From Mariannaea sp. PMI_226 (Eukaryota; Ascomycota; Sordariomycetes; Hypocreales; Nectriaceae), in NCBI GenBank assembly GCA_024336345.1, contig JANFOG010000005.1:310001-374000 (forward strand): a DNA stretch of 64,000 bases. Direction: 5' to 3'. Positions 1 through 11,741 of the stretch are shown here, piece by piece. The notes under the pieces are model-generated. The model was given only the letters and a program-made list of their open reading frames with translations. It was not told where the DNA came from and ran no database searches. Every line of letters begins with the position of its first letter. Positions within the stretch are counted from its first letter, which is position 1. The position numbers were made by a program, and so were the translations under genes.

Positions 1-1830
1 GGTCATATGGGCTCTGTTCTTTGCTTGCAATTTGACGCGGACCCCAAAGAGGACTTGTTGGTTTCGGGGAGTAGTGATTCTAACGTTTTCATCTGGAAGT
101 TTTCCACGGGTGAACTAGTGCAGAAGCTGACCAAGGCTCACCGGGAGTCGGTATTAAACGTCCGATTTGACCACCGGATCCTTGTTACTTCGTCCAAGGA
201 CAAGACGATCAAGATTTTCAACCGTCACCCGTTACGACATGGCGACCTTGGATATGGTGGGCACGATGCCGTCAACCCCATGCCCAGGACCATGCGACGC
301 TATGGTTATGAACCGGACCTTGCTCAGGAGCTGCCCGTCAAGCCTGCCTTCTCCATGATTGGACGACTGGATGGCCATAACGCGGCCGTGAATGCCATTC
401 AAGTTCGTGATCGGACGGTCGTTTCTGTATCAGGAGATCGTCAAATTAAGGTCTGGAACTGGCCAGAGCAAGTCTGTACCCAGACGATTCCAGCACATGA
501 CAAAGGAATCGCGTGCGTCGAATTTGATGGCCGAAGGATAGTCAGTGGTAGTAGCGACTATGAGGTCTGCATTTTCGATGCCCCGACTGGCCTTAAAGTT
601 GCCCAGCTTAGAGGACATGCCCACCTGGTTCGAACAGTGCAGGCTGGCTTTGGTGACCTGCCCTACAGCAAGCATGAGGACGAGATGGAGGCCAAGGCTG
701 TAGATGCTGAGTACTTCCGGGCAGTCGAGGCTGGCGAAGTCGACCACAGTCTCGAGCATAGACGCCGCCGCAGCCGCAGACCAAACGCTGGAAGCTCGCG
801 ACCGGAAGACGTACAGGCCTTCGGAGCCAAAGTTCCCCCTGGAGGTGGAGGGGGGAGAAAATACGGGCGCATTGTGTCAGGATCCTATGACCAGAGCATC
901 ATTATTTGGAGACGGGACAAGGAGGGTGTCTGGAAGCCAGCTCACCACCTTCGGCAGGAAGAGGCGGCTGCGGCGGCGCAGCGTGAAGCCACGGCAGCTC
1001 ATGCTCCTATTCAACGCGGGGCAGTTCGCCCAGGTCCTCGTGTACTCGAACCTGCCAGAGGCCACCCTTATCCTCATAACAGAGACTCTGCAGCTGGGCC
1101 AGCATCAATGCGTGATCAGCATGGTGGCGGGTACCGTATCGCGGGCTCATATAAAGACCTTATCGACCAGGTCGTCCCCCTTGGCGTGGGAGCTTTGAGA
1201 GAGGCAATGGCTAGATACCCAGTCATGCTGGCCCATCACACCTACCTCCAGACTACCATTGAACGCGAGGCCTCTCCATTCACTCGAGCTCAACTTCGAC
1301 GGGCTGTTACAGATGCCTTGATCAACATCCAGCTAGCCCAGACGATGAAGCAGCGGGCGGCGGCGCTGCAGGCTGCCGCAGAAGGCCAATATCCTGGAGC
1401 CTCGCAATCTGAACCTTCTCGGCCCAACAACAACCCACCTGAGACACCTGTACCCCAGCCCATTAACGTTGTGCCGCCTATTCCTGCTGGTCTAGTTGTA
1501 GGTGAGAATGGGCAGCATCCAGTTGCCATGGTCGCCAACCCTCATGGTGATGTGCCCCCTGCTTTGCAGCCCCCAGGCGCCCAAGCGCAGAATCTGGCAC
1601 AGCCAGGAGCTATGCAACAACCACAGCAAGTACAACAAGCGGCACAACAACAACAACACCACCCGCATATCGCTGCGGCAGAGAATGCCCCAGCTCGAGT
1701 CTTCAAACTCCAGTTCGATGCCCGGAAAATTATCTGCTGTAGCCAGGCACCTGTTATCGTGGGGTGGGACTTTTGCAACAAGGATAGGGAACTGGAGGAG
1801 GCTGTGAGATTCTTTGCCACGGTTGATTGA
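1..1830 (+). CDS. fwd1: F-box/WD40 protein, FWD-1-like (C-terminal part, 5' truncated)
   Basis: This is the 3' end of a WD40-repeat gene; the reading frame is open from base 1 (Gly-His before the first internal ATG at 7), so the true start lies outside the window. Successive WD40 blades are visible, with endings such as VFIWKF, IKIFNR, IKVWNW, VCIFDA and IIIWRR, each preceded by a GH or SGSSD-type turn. A long Ala/Gln/Pro-rich insertion (roughly residues 310-560 of the visible part, with a Q-rich run) separates the last blades from the conserved tail LQFDARKIICCSQ...IVGWDF. This layout matches fungal FWD-1, the beta-TrCP-type substrate receptor of an SCF ubiquitin ligase that in Neurospora targets the clock protein FREQUENCY. 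The F-box itself would lie upstream and is not seen. Identification rests on blade order and the C-terminal motif; another SCF WD40 receptor is possible. No intron is visible in this part. Confidence 0.82.
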   Translation, partial: GHMGSVLCLQFDADPKEDLLVSGSSDSNVFIWKFSTGELVQKLTKAHRESVLNVRFDHRILVTSSKDKTIKIFNRHPLRHGDLGYGGHDAVNPMPRTMRRYGYEPDLAQELPVKPAFSMIGRLDGHNAAVNAIQVRDRTVVSVSGDRQIKVWNWPEQVCTQTIPAHDKGIACVEFDGRRIVSGSSDYEVCIFDAPTGLKVAQLRGHAHLVRTVQAGFGDLPYSKHEDEMEAKAVDAEYFRAVEAGEVDHSLEHRRRRSRRPNAGSSRPEDVQAFGAKVPPGGGGGRKYGRIVSGSYDQSIIIWRRDKEGVWKPAHHLRQEEAAAAAQREATAAHAPIQRGAVRPGPRVLEPARGHPYPHNRDSAAGPASMRDQHGGGYRIAGSYKDLIDQVVPLGVGALREAMARYPVMLAHHTYLQTTIEREASPFTRAQLRRAVTDALINIQLAQTMKQRAAALQAAAEGQYPGASQSEPSRPNNNPPETPVPQPINVVPPIPAGLVVGENGQHPVAMVANPHGDVPPALQPPGAQAQNLAQPGAMQQPQQVQQAAQQQQHHPHIAAAENAPARVFKLQFDARKIICCSQAPVIVGWDFCNKDRELEEAVRFFATVD

Positions 1831-2311
1831 ATGAGAAGAGGCCCGAGTAGGGAGGATTTGCGTACGAACTGCATGCAGTTTGGCATTCAAGGAACAGTGC
1901 ATCCGGTTAGCGAAGGAGTTTTTGTTTCACAATGAAGGGATTGTCCCAATTGGCAATGGGCTTGGGTTGTCTGGGAAAACAGACTTGTATCACGTAAACC
2001 TCATCAGTTCATTACCTATCCGGCATAGCGCAGGGTGGGTTTGTGAGCTTATAGACAGGACGCCAGCTATTGGCGTAGGGGAGCTGGATGGATGATATGG
2101 AAATAGGTATCAATATGTAGACAATAATCCTCCTTCTCCTTCTCTTCCTCAGTCGGTGACTGAGAATTGTCACTGGAAGGAATAATTATATATTGTTCAA
2201 TGTCCAACCAACGCCCGACTGCACCATGAACGAAACGCATTCCTCAATACATGATCTTCACCTCTCTAACTTCCTTTCCTCCTCTCTCCTCTCCTCTCCT
2301 CTCTGCCTTTT
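1831..2311. other. Convergent 3' spacer between fwd1 and vps60
   Basis: The spacer lies between two genes that converge. It should contain both 3' untranslated regions and a CT-rich stretch around 2260-2310. No coding region or RNA gene is seen. Confidence 0.6.
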
Positions 2312-2950
2312 TTAACCCGCTGCCTGCTTTATCTTGTCCTCACTCTCTGGAGGCTCATCAACAAATTCGGGCACAACTTCGTCCTGGAGGAAGCCGGGCA
2401 CCGCTCCACCCATCTCCTGCTCATACTCAACCTCCATACCCAGAGCCTCCAGTTCGGCGTCCAGTTCCGTCTCATCAACATCGTCAGGGATATCGTAGCC
2501 CCGCGAAAGACTCTCTTGAATCTCATTTCCAACGTCCATTAGGTCAGCCATCTCATCTTGCAGCCTCTCAATTTTGTCGATGTCGATCTTCCCGTACTGC
2601 CTCTTCAGCTCCTTATTCGTGGTTTTCATCGCATCGACCTGTGTCATGACGTTCTTTAGGTTGTCCTGCATACTCTGCGCCTGCTCCATGTTCCACACTT
2701 GGCTTTCCAGCTTCTCCAATTCGGCCTCGTAGGCTTTTCGGCGCTGCAGCACCTTGAGGGCTTTTGCCTTGATGGCCTTCTTGCCGGGGCCTTCGCGCAT
2801 GCGCGACAGCTTTTCCTGATAGGTGCTGAGTTCGCCATTAAGGGCTTTTACCTTGATTCCGAGGGCATCGATGCGCGTGTTGAGGTTGGTGACGGCGCCG
2901 TCGAGGGTGGGTTTTGGAGCCGTGGGTTTGGAGCCGAAGAGGCGGTTCAT
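2312..2950 (-). CDS. vps60: ESCRT-III-associated Snf7-family protein Vps60/CHMP5
   Basis: A single-exon gene for a 212-residue protein, the usual size for the family. It starts MNRLFG, the characteristic N-terminus of Vps60/CHMP5, followed by a basic, coiled-coil first half (helices about residues 20-95, with the KALKVLQRRKAYE segment) and an acidic C-terminal half (DVDETELDAELEALGMEVE) that ends near a MIM-like helix. In yeast and animals this protein works on the endosome membrane with Vta1 and Vps4 to regulate ESCRT-III disassembly and multivesicular-body sorting. The start is supported by the match of the first residues to the family and by the absence of a good upstream ATG. It is divergently oriented to the next gene, with about 1.3 kb between the starts. 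Confidence 0.9.
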   Translation of the reverse strand: MNRLFGSKPTAPKPTLDGAVTNLNTRIDALGIKVKALNGELSTYQEKLSRMREGPGKKAIKAKALKVLQRRKAYEAELEKLESQVWNMEQAQSMQDNLKNVMTQVDAMKTTNKELKRQYGKIDIDKIERLQDEMADLMDVGNEIQESLSRGYDIPDDVDETELDAELEALGMEVEYEQEMGGAVPGFLQDEVVPEFVDEPPESEDKIKQAAG

Positions 2951-4272
2951 GGCGACGGTTTGGTTCGTGACTCGGGGTAGTAATGAGTAGGAGATAAAAC
3001 GCTTTAGAGATGTGAGTTCTGGCCTATGGGGGGATGGAGGGCCTAGGTGCGCGCTCGAGATGGCAGGATGTGTGAGAATGCACGGCCTTGGATGGTTTGG
3101 CTGACGCCTGGAGGGATGACGTTTTGCCTGGTGACGAGACGAGGCTCAACGAACAACGCTAACAAGTTCGGTTTGGCGGGGCACACTGCGCAACCCCACT
3201 GGAAGTACTGGAATTGAGGGCGGGTGAATGACTAAGCGTTGGACCCTGGTTCAAAGGAAAGCTCACCATTCCCCGACGCTAGGTTGGGATGATTGGCCAA
3301 CAAGATGTTGTTTTCGTGTGGCCGCCTGAGTGGCCGACCGCGCATCAATTCGTGTTTAATGGATGATGGGCTGCTCTCAATTTAGACCGAAGGATTATCC
3401 TCGTTGACAGCCATAGATTATGCGCTGTCCCGTGCGGATGTGGTCTCATGTTGGTTTGTAGGCGTAGAACCGTGTAAGTCGCGAGGAATCACCAATAGCT
3501 ATTGACTGGGATTTTCAATATCCTCCCTCCTACTGAGGGTTGCCATTGTACAACCAATCAAGCAGAGAAATAACGAATTGCACCCAACTTTGGCACAATC
3601 TATCCTTAGTAGCGTAGCTTGAGACAATTTATTTGATTGTCTGCCATTGCGGCGCGTGATTGAAGTGCTGTATAATCTGTAGGTCGGCAACGATTGAGTT
3701 GAATCCCAAACAAATTGAGTTCGAGCGCTAGCTCTCCGCATTGTAGTCTATATTTTCCTTGCATACATACTCCAGTTGCAATTGGTCTACTAGATATCGC
3801 CAACACATCTTCTCACTCCAAAATTATCAAAAAGAAGAGAAGGAAAAAATATCACACCATTCACCGCTTCCCCGGCCTTTCTCACTCGACTGACACCCTC
3901 CCAAATCAAACGCCCGACGGCCCGTTTGCACCTGGATGGTGGAGCTTGTAAGGCCTCTCCACACGTGACCCTGCGCGATTGTTGCTGCACCTCGACGCGT
4001 CGCAATCAGGAACCGCTTCTAGCACACCCACTTTGGCCCCAGCTTCGCATTCTTTTGCAACACACCACGGCATTTCGCGAATTCTACAACGATTCTTATT
4101 TCTTCATTTTTCTTTTCGCACTCGCTGCTATTGTTCCCTGAGTTTTGCTCATCTTTCAGAAAATTTTTATACCCGTCTCTTGACTTACTTAGACTGTTGC
4201 CCCCTTGCTTCGGTCCTTTGTTTACTTTCATCCCCCCCAATTCCCAGTCTGGTCTCTGCAGCATCAGTCGCG
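2951..4272. promoter_or_regulatory. Divergent promoter region between vps60 and the nuclear-protein gene
   Basis: This 1.3 kb separates two divergently transcribed starts and must carry both promoters. From about 3,720 to 4,270 it is rich in C and T, as is common for fungal leaders just upstream of an ATG. No clear TATA box or named factor site could be assigned with confidence. Short open frames here have no protein-like character. Confidence 0.5.
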
Positions 4273-7200
4273 ATGGCAGAGACGGACGTCCCCAAATGGG
4301 GTGTTGGGCTCGCGCCCAAGATGTGAGTATTTTATTTCTTTTTCTTCGAGGGGTATACAGCTTTCACTATTGACTTATTCTGACCGAATTCCTTACAATA
4401 GAAACGCCGTCGATGCTTCTTTCGTCAAGTACTTTCCAACATGCGACTCGGCCCCAATCTCCTCCTCAGGTGTCGATGCAAACACAAAGTATGCCCGCTC
4501 CCCAACGCAGCACGCACGCGTGCTTTACGATACTAACATTACCTACGCAGCTCCTGGTCCGCAAGCCTTGCAGTGCCCATCCCTCGCACGAGGCTTCCCG
4601 CTTGGTCCCGTGTCGCGATCCAACCGCATTCTTCCACTCACTTCGTCGGGCTCATCATGAAGCGCGTCGGTCTCAGCACACCCCGAACTATCGTAAATGC
4701 GCATATTATTGCTCAAAAGGAGCCTGCAAAAACGAATCTTGAGCTTGAGGTGGATGAGTCAGAGCAACGCCGGATTCGACGACGAGTTCAGAAGCACGAG
4801 CCGACGCTTGAAGAAGCCAAATTCGAGGGCAAGCCTTGTACCCGAGCTGAAGCCGCTGCTCTTCTGATGCAAGCTAAAGGTGAGTTTCGGATATATAGTG
4901 ATGAGTGTTTGAGTTCACTAACTTTTTTGGCAGTGGATGCTTCTAATAACTTCATGACGACCTCGTCTGAAACCTCATTTGAAGAGAAACTCAAGTCTCG
5001 AACCGGCGCCTACGTAAAGGTCTGCCCGACTAAGCGATATTATGGCACGGATATCCCAACTCAAAATGACCCTGTCGGCGGGAACAAGCTGCCCATCTAT
5101 CGCGATGTCTTGCCCATTATCGTCCGAGCTGTACGAAAGGGTATGGATGAGGTCGACTACACCACTGCCTCGATTGCTGAGGCGTCCGCTATTATGCAAA
5201 GAGTGCGCCGTTCTCGCAACCCTCGCCAACGAGTTGCTATTCACGGAATTCCCGAGTTGTCGGACATTAATGACGAGACTGAACCCGAGAGTTCGTACAT
5301 GATGAAGCCTCCTACTCTCAAAGCCGAATCTCGATCTCCTCAGAAGCGCATTGCCAAACTCACAAGCCCCGTCAAGAAGAGCTTCCGACGTCTAAGCAAC
5401 AGCCTCATCAAGCTGATTCCTGGCTCCAGTCCCAAGGCTGAGCCCTCCCCGAGCAAATCTGCCTCAACTCCCTCGACACCTCTCAGACTGTCTCCTACTC
5501 CTTCCAAGACCGCCTCTTCCGCTCCTATTGATTCGAGCCCCCTGTCTCGAGCTGTTGCAGACGCATCCGAACATGCCATTGAAGACTCTCCTGGGCGCCC
5601 TGGTCGCACATTCGCAGTACCCGATAACACAACCGATTTCTCCTCCATGAGCATGTCTCGATCCGCCATCACAGCTCCTGAGTACTTCGCTACCGATATT
5701 GGTGGTGCAAAGAGCTCACCAGCTTCTGTCAGTGCAGGATTGATGTTCGGTGAGCTCAGCAACACAAACCAGACTCATCAGATCTCATCCCCTGCCAAAG
5801 TGTCGCCTAACAAGTATGACCGACCTGTCGCTCCCACTCCATCCCGATGGAATAGAGAAGAGCCAAGTACACCTCAAATTTTCACTCCAGCGCCCGTTCG
5901 CCAGGCTGACAGCCCACTTGGATTGGCTTCCCTTGTACCTCTTACTCCTACAGTCGACAAGTGCCCATACCAATCCGAGACTGACGCCGCCCAAGCCCAT
6001 TTCCGCTTTGGAACAATGTCACCCTCATTCAGCAACTCGATTTCATGGATTAACAATTCTGTTGAGGCTAGTGAGCCTCGTCGAATCCAAAACGTGAACA
6101 AGGCTCGACGTAGACAGAGCGAGCCAATCATTCGTAAATATTGGGAAACGCAGGCCCGACGCCGGACGCTATCACCCCGCAAAGTCACCTTCCAAGACGA
6201 AGATTCTTTATTCGAGACTGGCTCTATTACGTCTCTGCTTCCTTCGCTCCATTCCGAGGCTATCGATTCTGTCAACCCTGCTAAACTGACTCTGTCCGAC
6301 CCAGACGTGGATTCCAACTCTACCCAAGAGGACGAGGATAGTCAAATTTCCTACGCGCCTACTCTTGAAGACGGTGTTTTGAATATCGATATGCGACAGA
6401 ACCAGGATATTTTCCACGCATCTGTTTCTCAGCTTGCCGATATAGCACAAGATCGGTGCTCTGGTCACGCTAAGGTCGTGGTCACCGAGGAGAATGGTAG
6501 ACTCTTTGTTCGATTTAAGTTATCGGCTGAGCACGCTTGGATGTTCCCCCAAAGTCAAGGTTTTAATGAGTCGCGCTTCGCTTCTTCGCCCTTGGTTTCT
6601 CGCTCGCCCAGACTCAGATTCAACCCTCAACCATCAACCTTTGCACAATGTCAAACAACACCCGGCACTGCTACCAGCTTGCGATCCCTCATTCATCCAT
6701 CCCCCGCCATTGGTCGATTTTCTGACCAGAGCCCGTTGGCAAGGGAGCCTGGATCCGATCTTGGCTCCCTGCTTGATACACCTTCTATGAGTGTTCAGTA
6801 CGGCACTCCAACTATGATTATGGCCGAAGATTATCCCCAGGTGCCCAATTCTACTGTCAAACGCACACCTCTGACTCGGGCTTCAAGGGAATCAACTTCC
6901 AATTTCGACTCTCTGCTCGAGACCCCTTCTATGAGTGTATACTATGCTACTCCAACCATGATTATGGCAGATGACGCAACTCCGACTGTTTCTCAGTCCA
7001 TCACTCAGCGGACGCCTACTCTTCGCAGTCGTGGCTTTGTTCAATCTACGCCTATTGATCAGACTCCCAAAGTTTCTGCGGTCGGAAACAAAGACCATCT
7101 CATGTCGGACGCTTTACCTTGCACAAAATCTTTGTCTCTTCTCGCACATACCATGGCACAGAATACCAAGCAAGAAACTCCTAGCAAACCTGCAGACGAC

Positions 7201-8505
7201 ACCAGGTCTATCGTTACCGAGGAGCCAACTCCTCTCAAAACAGCAACAGATTGCATGTCTACTCCTGCTCAAAAGCAAACACCAACAGTGGTGGAAGAAG
7301 ATGAGACAGTCCCGGCTAGCACCGAGAAGCACACTCCTGTCCAACCTATCAACGATTTATTGCCTGATATCTCTCAAGAGCAAACACTTGCAAACTCTAC
7401 CCCTGCAACCAATGCTCAGTCTGCTGTGCTCGACATGACCCCTACGACCTCTTTTACTCCTGTTAATAAGACCTCGCCGCGGATCCAGACTACTACCCCA
7501 TCTGACGTGCAGGCAACCTATAAATCCACTCCTGTGCAACAGAAAGCTGAAGAGGAGCCGGCAGCCTCTACAAATCCTCAGCAGGAAATATATGATGACA
7601 GTCCTGGGCGCAAGTACATCCACGAGTTCATCAAGCGCTCTCGACGCACCTCGACCACTGAGACTGGCTCCCCCATTGCGCCGCCTACCAAGCGACAGCC
7701 TCTGGTGGCTAAGAGCCCCAATACCCCTAGTCCTCAAAAGAAGCGCAAGCTACAGAAAGACGAGGCTGAATCGCCGGCGAAGAAGCAAAAGAAAGAGGAA
7801 GACGAGTCCAAGGTGCCCGGCCGCAAAACACGTCGAACAGCCAAGTCCAGTCGGCGGCAGCCGGAACCTGCCGTCAACATGGCAGAAGACCCTGTGCCTG
7901 TCGCAGATGCCACAGTCCAAGAGACCGCCAAAGCAGATGAGCAGGATGGAGAGGAGCATGATGCTCCTCTTGCGCGACGATCAAGTCGTCTGCGCAGTAC
8001 TCGGGCCAGCTCGGCGCCCAAGTCGTCCATCCCCACAGCCATCAAGCTTGGCCGTTCCGGTGCTGGCCGCGGCACCGTACTCAATTCGACCGTCCGCAGT
8101 GACCAGCAAGAGCTCACTGCCCAGACACGTGCGAACACGAGAAAGAACAAAGGTAACGCGGAGTACCCGGCGCAGGTTCTGGTTAGAGTCGCAGAAGCCG
8201 CAAAGGAGGACTCGGACGAGTCGGATGCGCCCTCCAGCGGCTCCAACGTCTCGGCCGGCCGTAAGTCGGTGGTCTGGAAGGAGCCGTTGGAGGAGGCTCA
8301 GGAGGCTCAGCCCGTGAAGGGCCGGGCCGCGACCAAGGCCAAAGCTACTCAGGGGACGTCGGGCATCGCAAAGCCCAAGGCGAGGGTTAGCGCTAGCAAG
8401 AGTAGACAGACGGCCAAGGTTGCGGAGAGTCTGGGAATGGTGGCCAACGGCACACCAGCGCGTCCTCAAAGGATGACTCGCTCCCAGACTCGTTCCCGGT
8501 CCTGA
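4273..8505 (+). CDS. Large Ser/Thr/Pro-rich, probably nuclear fungal protein (four exons)
   Basis: Proposed exons are 4273-4322, 4402-4488, 4551-4879 and 4934-8505, giving 1,345 residues. All three introns are GT..AG; the second has a clear TACTAAC branch site near 4531. The third intron is 54 nt with no stop, so reading through also gives an open frame, but GTGAGT, CTAAC and TTTTTTGGCAG argue that it is spliced. The N-terminal 230 residues look like a folded conserved segment. The rest is low-complexity and full of SP and TP sites, with one conserved island (LFVRFKLS...WMFPQ, about residue 680), a 48-residue duplication (about 768-865), basic bipartite nuclear signals near 1,090 (KKRKLQ, KKQKKEE) and a basic C-terminus. 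KVTF (about 571) and KSVVW (about 1,266) resemble PP1 docking motifs. I do not recognise the family by name; the nuclear location is inferred. Confidence 0.78.
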
Positions 8506-9399
8506 GCGTTTCTCAGATGAGGGAGGAGAGGAGAGGGGATGGAGGAGTATGAGGGAGAGGCAGACAGAAAAGGTCTAGCCTATACAGTCAAATTTGAGTG
8601 AGGAGGGGGGTTTTCTTGTCAGAGTTTTCTGTTTTTTTTTTTCTTGTTCGATGTCTTTTTTGGGTGTTAAGGGGAGCCAAAAGGGGATCAGCTGTTTGAG
8701 ATGATGTATGACACTTGTTTTTCTGGTTGTGTTTTGGGGTATTTTTTGGTTGTTCGTCCATGTTTCTTGGCATCTTTTGGCGGGCGTCGGGAGTGTTCCC
8801 AGAGATACCAACTTTGTTTTAGTCATGAGGACTGAGTCGTGTTTGAGTCTTTTTGTTTGTCTTGTCTATGTTACTAGAAGACATGGCGATTGGAGTTATA
8901 CGCGATCCTTGGGGTTGGATCTGTGCAAGGGAGCATTCGCATATAGAGAGAGTGGAGGGACTTTAGCGACGCATCAATGCATTGCATCTGGCAGAAGAAA
9001 TGCCTTTGAATATAATATACCACCATGTTGGAGTTGCTTGTTCAGACTACTAGTTCCTCGTTGCATCATTTGTTTTGACTTTGGGGTATTTGTTGTGAAG
9101 GGATGCTGTGAATCTTGATCTGTATCCTGCTTAGTTTATAGGTATTTGTTCCTCATTCAACCACAAGCCAAAGGGCAACTAGGCTACTCGTATCCTCGTA
9201 CTCACTTCTAACGCAACTGGTTTGTCATGCCAATGTGAGTAATCATTGCGCTACGGTTGCAGAACACCAGCTGCAGTCACTATAAGTTGAGGAGAAGAGG
9301 ATATTCTAGAATCTGCCTATACTTCCAATCAGGACAGGCCCTATATCGGTCCTGACACTGATAATGGAAATAACAGCCTAAGTCGATTGAAGCTATTGC
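8506..9399. other. 3' flank of the nuclear-protein gene, no gene seen
   Basis: It begins with a purine-rich stretch (to about 8,560) and then T-rich sequence, probably the 3' untranslated region. An open frame at 8708-9118 is T/G-rich without protein-like composition and is not called. Confidence 0.5.
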
Positions 9400-11500
9400 C
9401 AACTGCCAGTAGACAGCACCGTTTATCTTTATCTCTATTTTTGAGCGTTGGGCTAGATATAGTCAGATCTTCTAGCCTAGATCTGGTAGTGAATCGGCCA
9501 ATTATAAAGCCTTAACTTCATCTTTATGACAAGATGTATTTCAGATTGTCATTCTATAAGGATAAAGATGTAATTGGTATTTTGAGTAGGTTGGTTGAAT
9601 CCAAATCCATACGCGTCATATTTTAAGTGAGTTAGAGGTTGCCGTCGACATGTAATAAGTTGACACGCGTGCGAGAGAAAAAAAAGCCTCTCGTATGCCA
9701 GACATCTTGGTAGTTCTTTTTGCGGGATGCACTTCTTTTTTTCTGCATGTTACAAGCCAGATGACATAGCTATGTTGTGGTAAGCAACCCCTTTATCCGG
9801 GAGAATGCCCTGAAGTACGGATTTCCCGTCCAGAACATCAAACAAAAACAACAAGCTGATTCAATTTTCAATAAAAGCACATGAATAATAAATGAGATCA
9901 TGATTACCTCTCTGCATGCTCTACCGCGCCTAGTGTAATGGGCTTTGCGATGGGTCTCGTGCCCCTCATTTTCTGGTCACAGTCGCAGATCTCTCTAGGC
10001 CTAGCAACGTTCTTCCTGATGGAGCAAATATTGTCTCTCTACCATGTTGCTAGACATTCAATCATTAATTTATATTGTCTTGAGACTTTATGCGAAGCTG
10101 CTAAACAATCGGCCGCCAGTCGAGATTGTCTCACCCGAGGGGGCGACAGAAATTGAACTTGATAACCTGATCGCTCCCAACCTTATTCCCTACGACTTCA
10201 ACCTGTGTCTCAAATCAGATGCTTATAGTTACATCTACTCGCTGATGAATTAGCCAGGATCATGGGTACAGCCTTGGATACAGTACTTGGGGAAGCGAAC
10301 GTGGATGGAGATGATATCTAATTTGTACCCGAAAGTGAGCGCTTCGCTGCATTTATTGCTCTTTTGACTAGAGTGCAAGATGACCAATTACTGTAAGAGT
10401 GTTTATGCACTATATGATGAGGACCTCAGCTGCAGATCGAGACCATACCTGAATCCACCAATACATCATTATAACCTTTGTATGGAGATAATAGGCGCTA
10501 ACCATCATAATAGGAGCATGTTGCGATCAGTCGGAAGAACACAACATGTGCTAAGCAAAACAAAGCCATCTACCCCCAATCCCTGGTAATATATATCTAT
10601 ACAGACGCATCTACTGACATCCAATCATTTCTCAATTGCGAAACTATAAAGAAGAGCGGGGGCTAAGAGTGTAGTCTAATGCTAGGAAGGCACCTGGACT
10701 GGGTAGGCAATACCTGTAATAAATTAGTCGGATTATTGAGGCCCTAGTTATAGCTAGGCAATTAGGCACTCGCATTAACCAGCTCTGTCTCTTCTTTGTT
10801 TGTTTTTCGTTGATTTCGCCCTGGAAGTGGACCACCGGGGTCGTTGGTCGAACTCGAGCTGCAGAGTCTAGGCACTGATGATGAAGATTTGATTGCTTCG
10901 GACCACATTGTATAGAATATTGGCTATCATTTCTATCTATAGAGTGAGATATACTCTCTACTAGAGTAGTGTTTTAGAATCAGAATCGGGATCGTATAGA
11001 AGTCAAAGATATGTCGAAGGCATAAGAGTTACCCTACAGACGACTCGAGAGGGTGTCTGATCAGCTTTTTATCTGGGTAAATGGCTTCAAGGTAAACTTA
11101 AACGATTACGATTACCTTTATTACTTAGTTATATAGTGTGTTAAGTTAAAATCTAGGTATATTATATGTATGTGAAGTGAATTAGGTCACATCAAATAGT
11201 GGACGTTTGCGCATTTCTATGGTGGCGATGGCTTCAATTGGACGTTACACTCCGCTCAAAGCAAAAAGGCTCACAACAACATCGTCTACACTGTATTACT
11301 CCTCACTAATTGCGACATAAAATAGTACAAGTAAAAATCTTCAGTCAATACACATTGAAATTAAGCAAGGAGACAATCATTCTCTCCATATTCGAGGAAG
11401 ACGTGAACATCAGATATCACGCTTCCTAACTAACATCTTTGTCATTCACTTGCATATAACGCGGCCAATGGTCACTCGTCAATGCACACTTCAGGTGAAT
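9400..11500. repeat. AT-rich block, possibly a degenerate transposable-element relic
   Basis: Compared with both flanks this block is visibly richer in A and T and in TpA steps. It contains short protein-like scraps broken by many stops, for example a KAPG tetrapeptide at about 10,690 followed by two stops, and IYTDAST at about 10,590. These recall reverse-transcriptase and RNase H motifs of retroelements but are too short to prove it. No terminal repeats or target-site duplications were found by eye. A mutated (RIP-like) relic is one explanation; ordinary AT-rich spacer is another. Confidence 0.3.
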
Positions 11501-11720
11501 AAAATATTATATAAAAAAAAAAAAGGCCAAGACAATATCTGTTCGCTCGCTTCACACTATTGAAGCCATTGAAGCAAACCAAGAAGAATACCTCTTGCAA
11601 AAGTGCTGCAGCATCATTGTTGTCACTGGTCTCGTCATCTTTCTTGGCCCGCCTCACCGCCACAACTGAAGTGGGCGGCGAATAGTAGAGTCAAGTCAAG
11701 TCACGTCAAGACTCAAGCCA

Positions 11721-11741
11721 AGTCAGTCAGTCAGTCAGTCA
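11721..11741. repeat. AGTC tetranucleotide microsatellite
   Basis: Five tandem copies of a 4-nt unit lie next to irregular GTCAAGTCA copies to the left (from about 11,690). Confidence 0.9.

Noticed and set aside
704..1198. 164-codon frame on the + strand inside the WD40 gene
   Set aside because: It is an out-of-frame shadow; the WD40 frame continues through the same bases with clear motifs.
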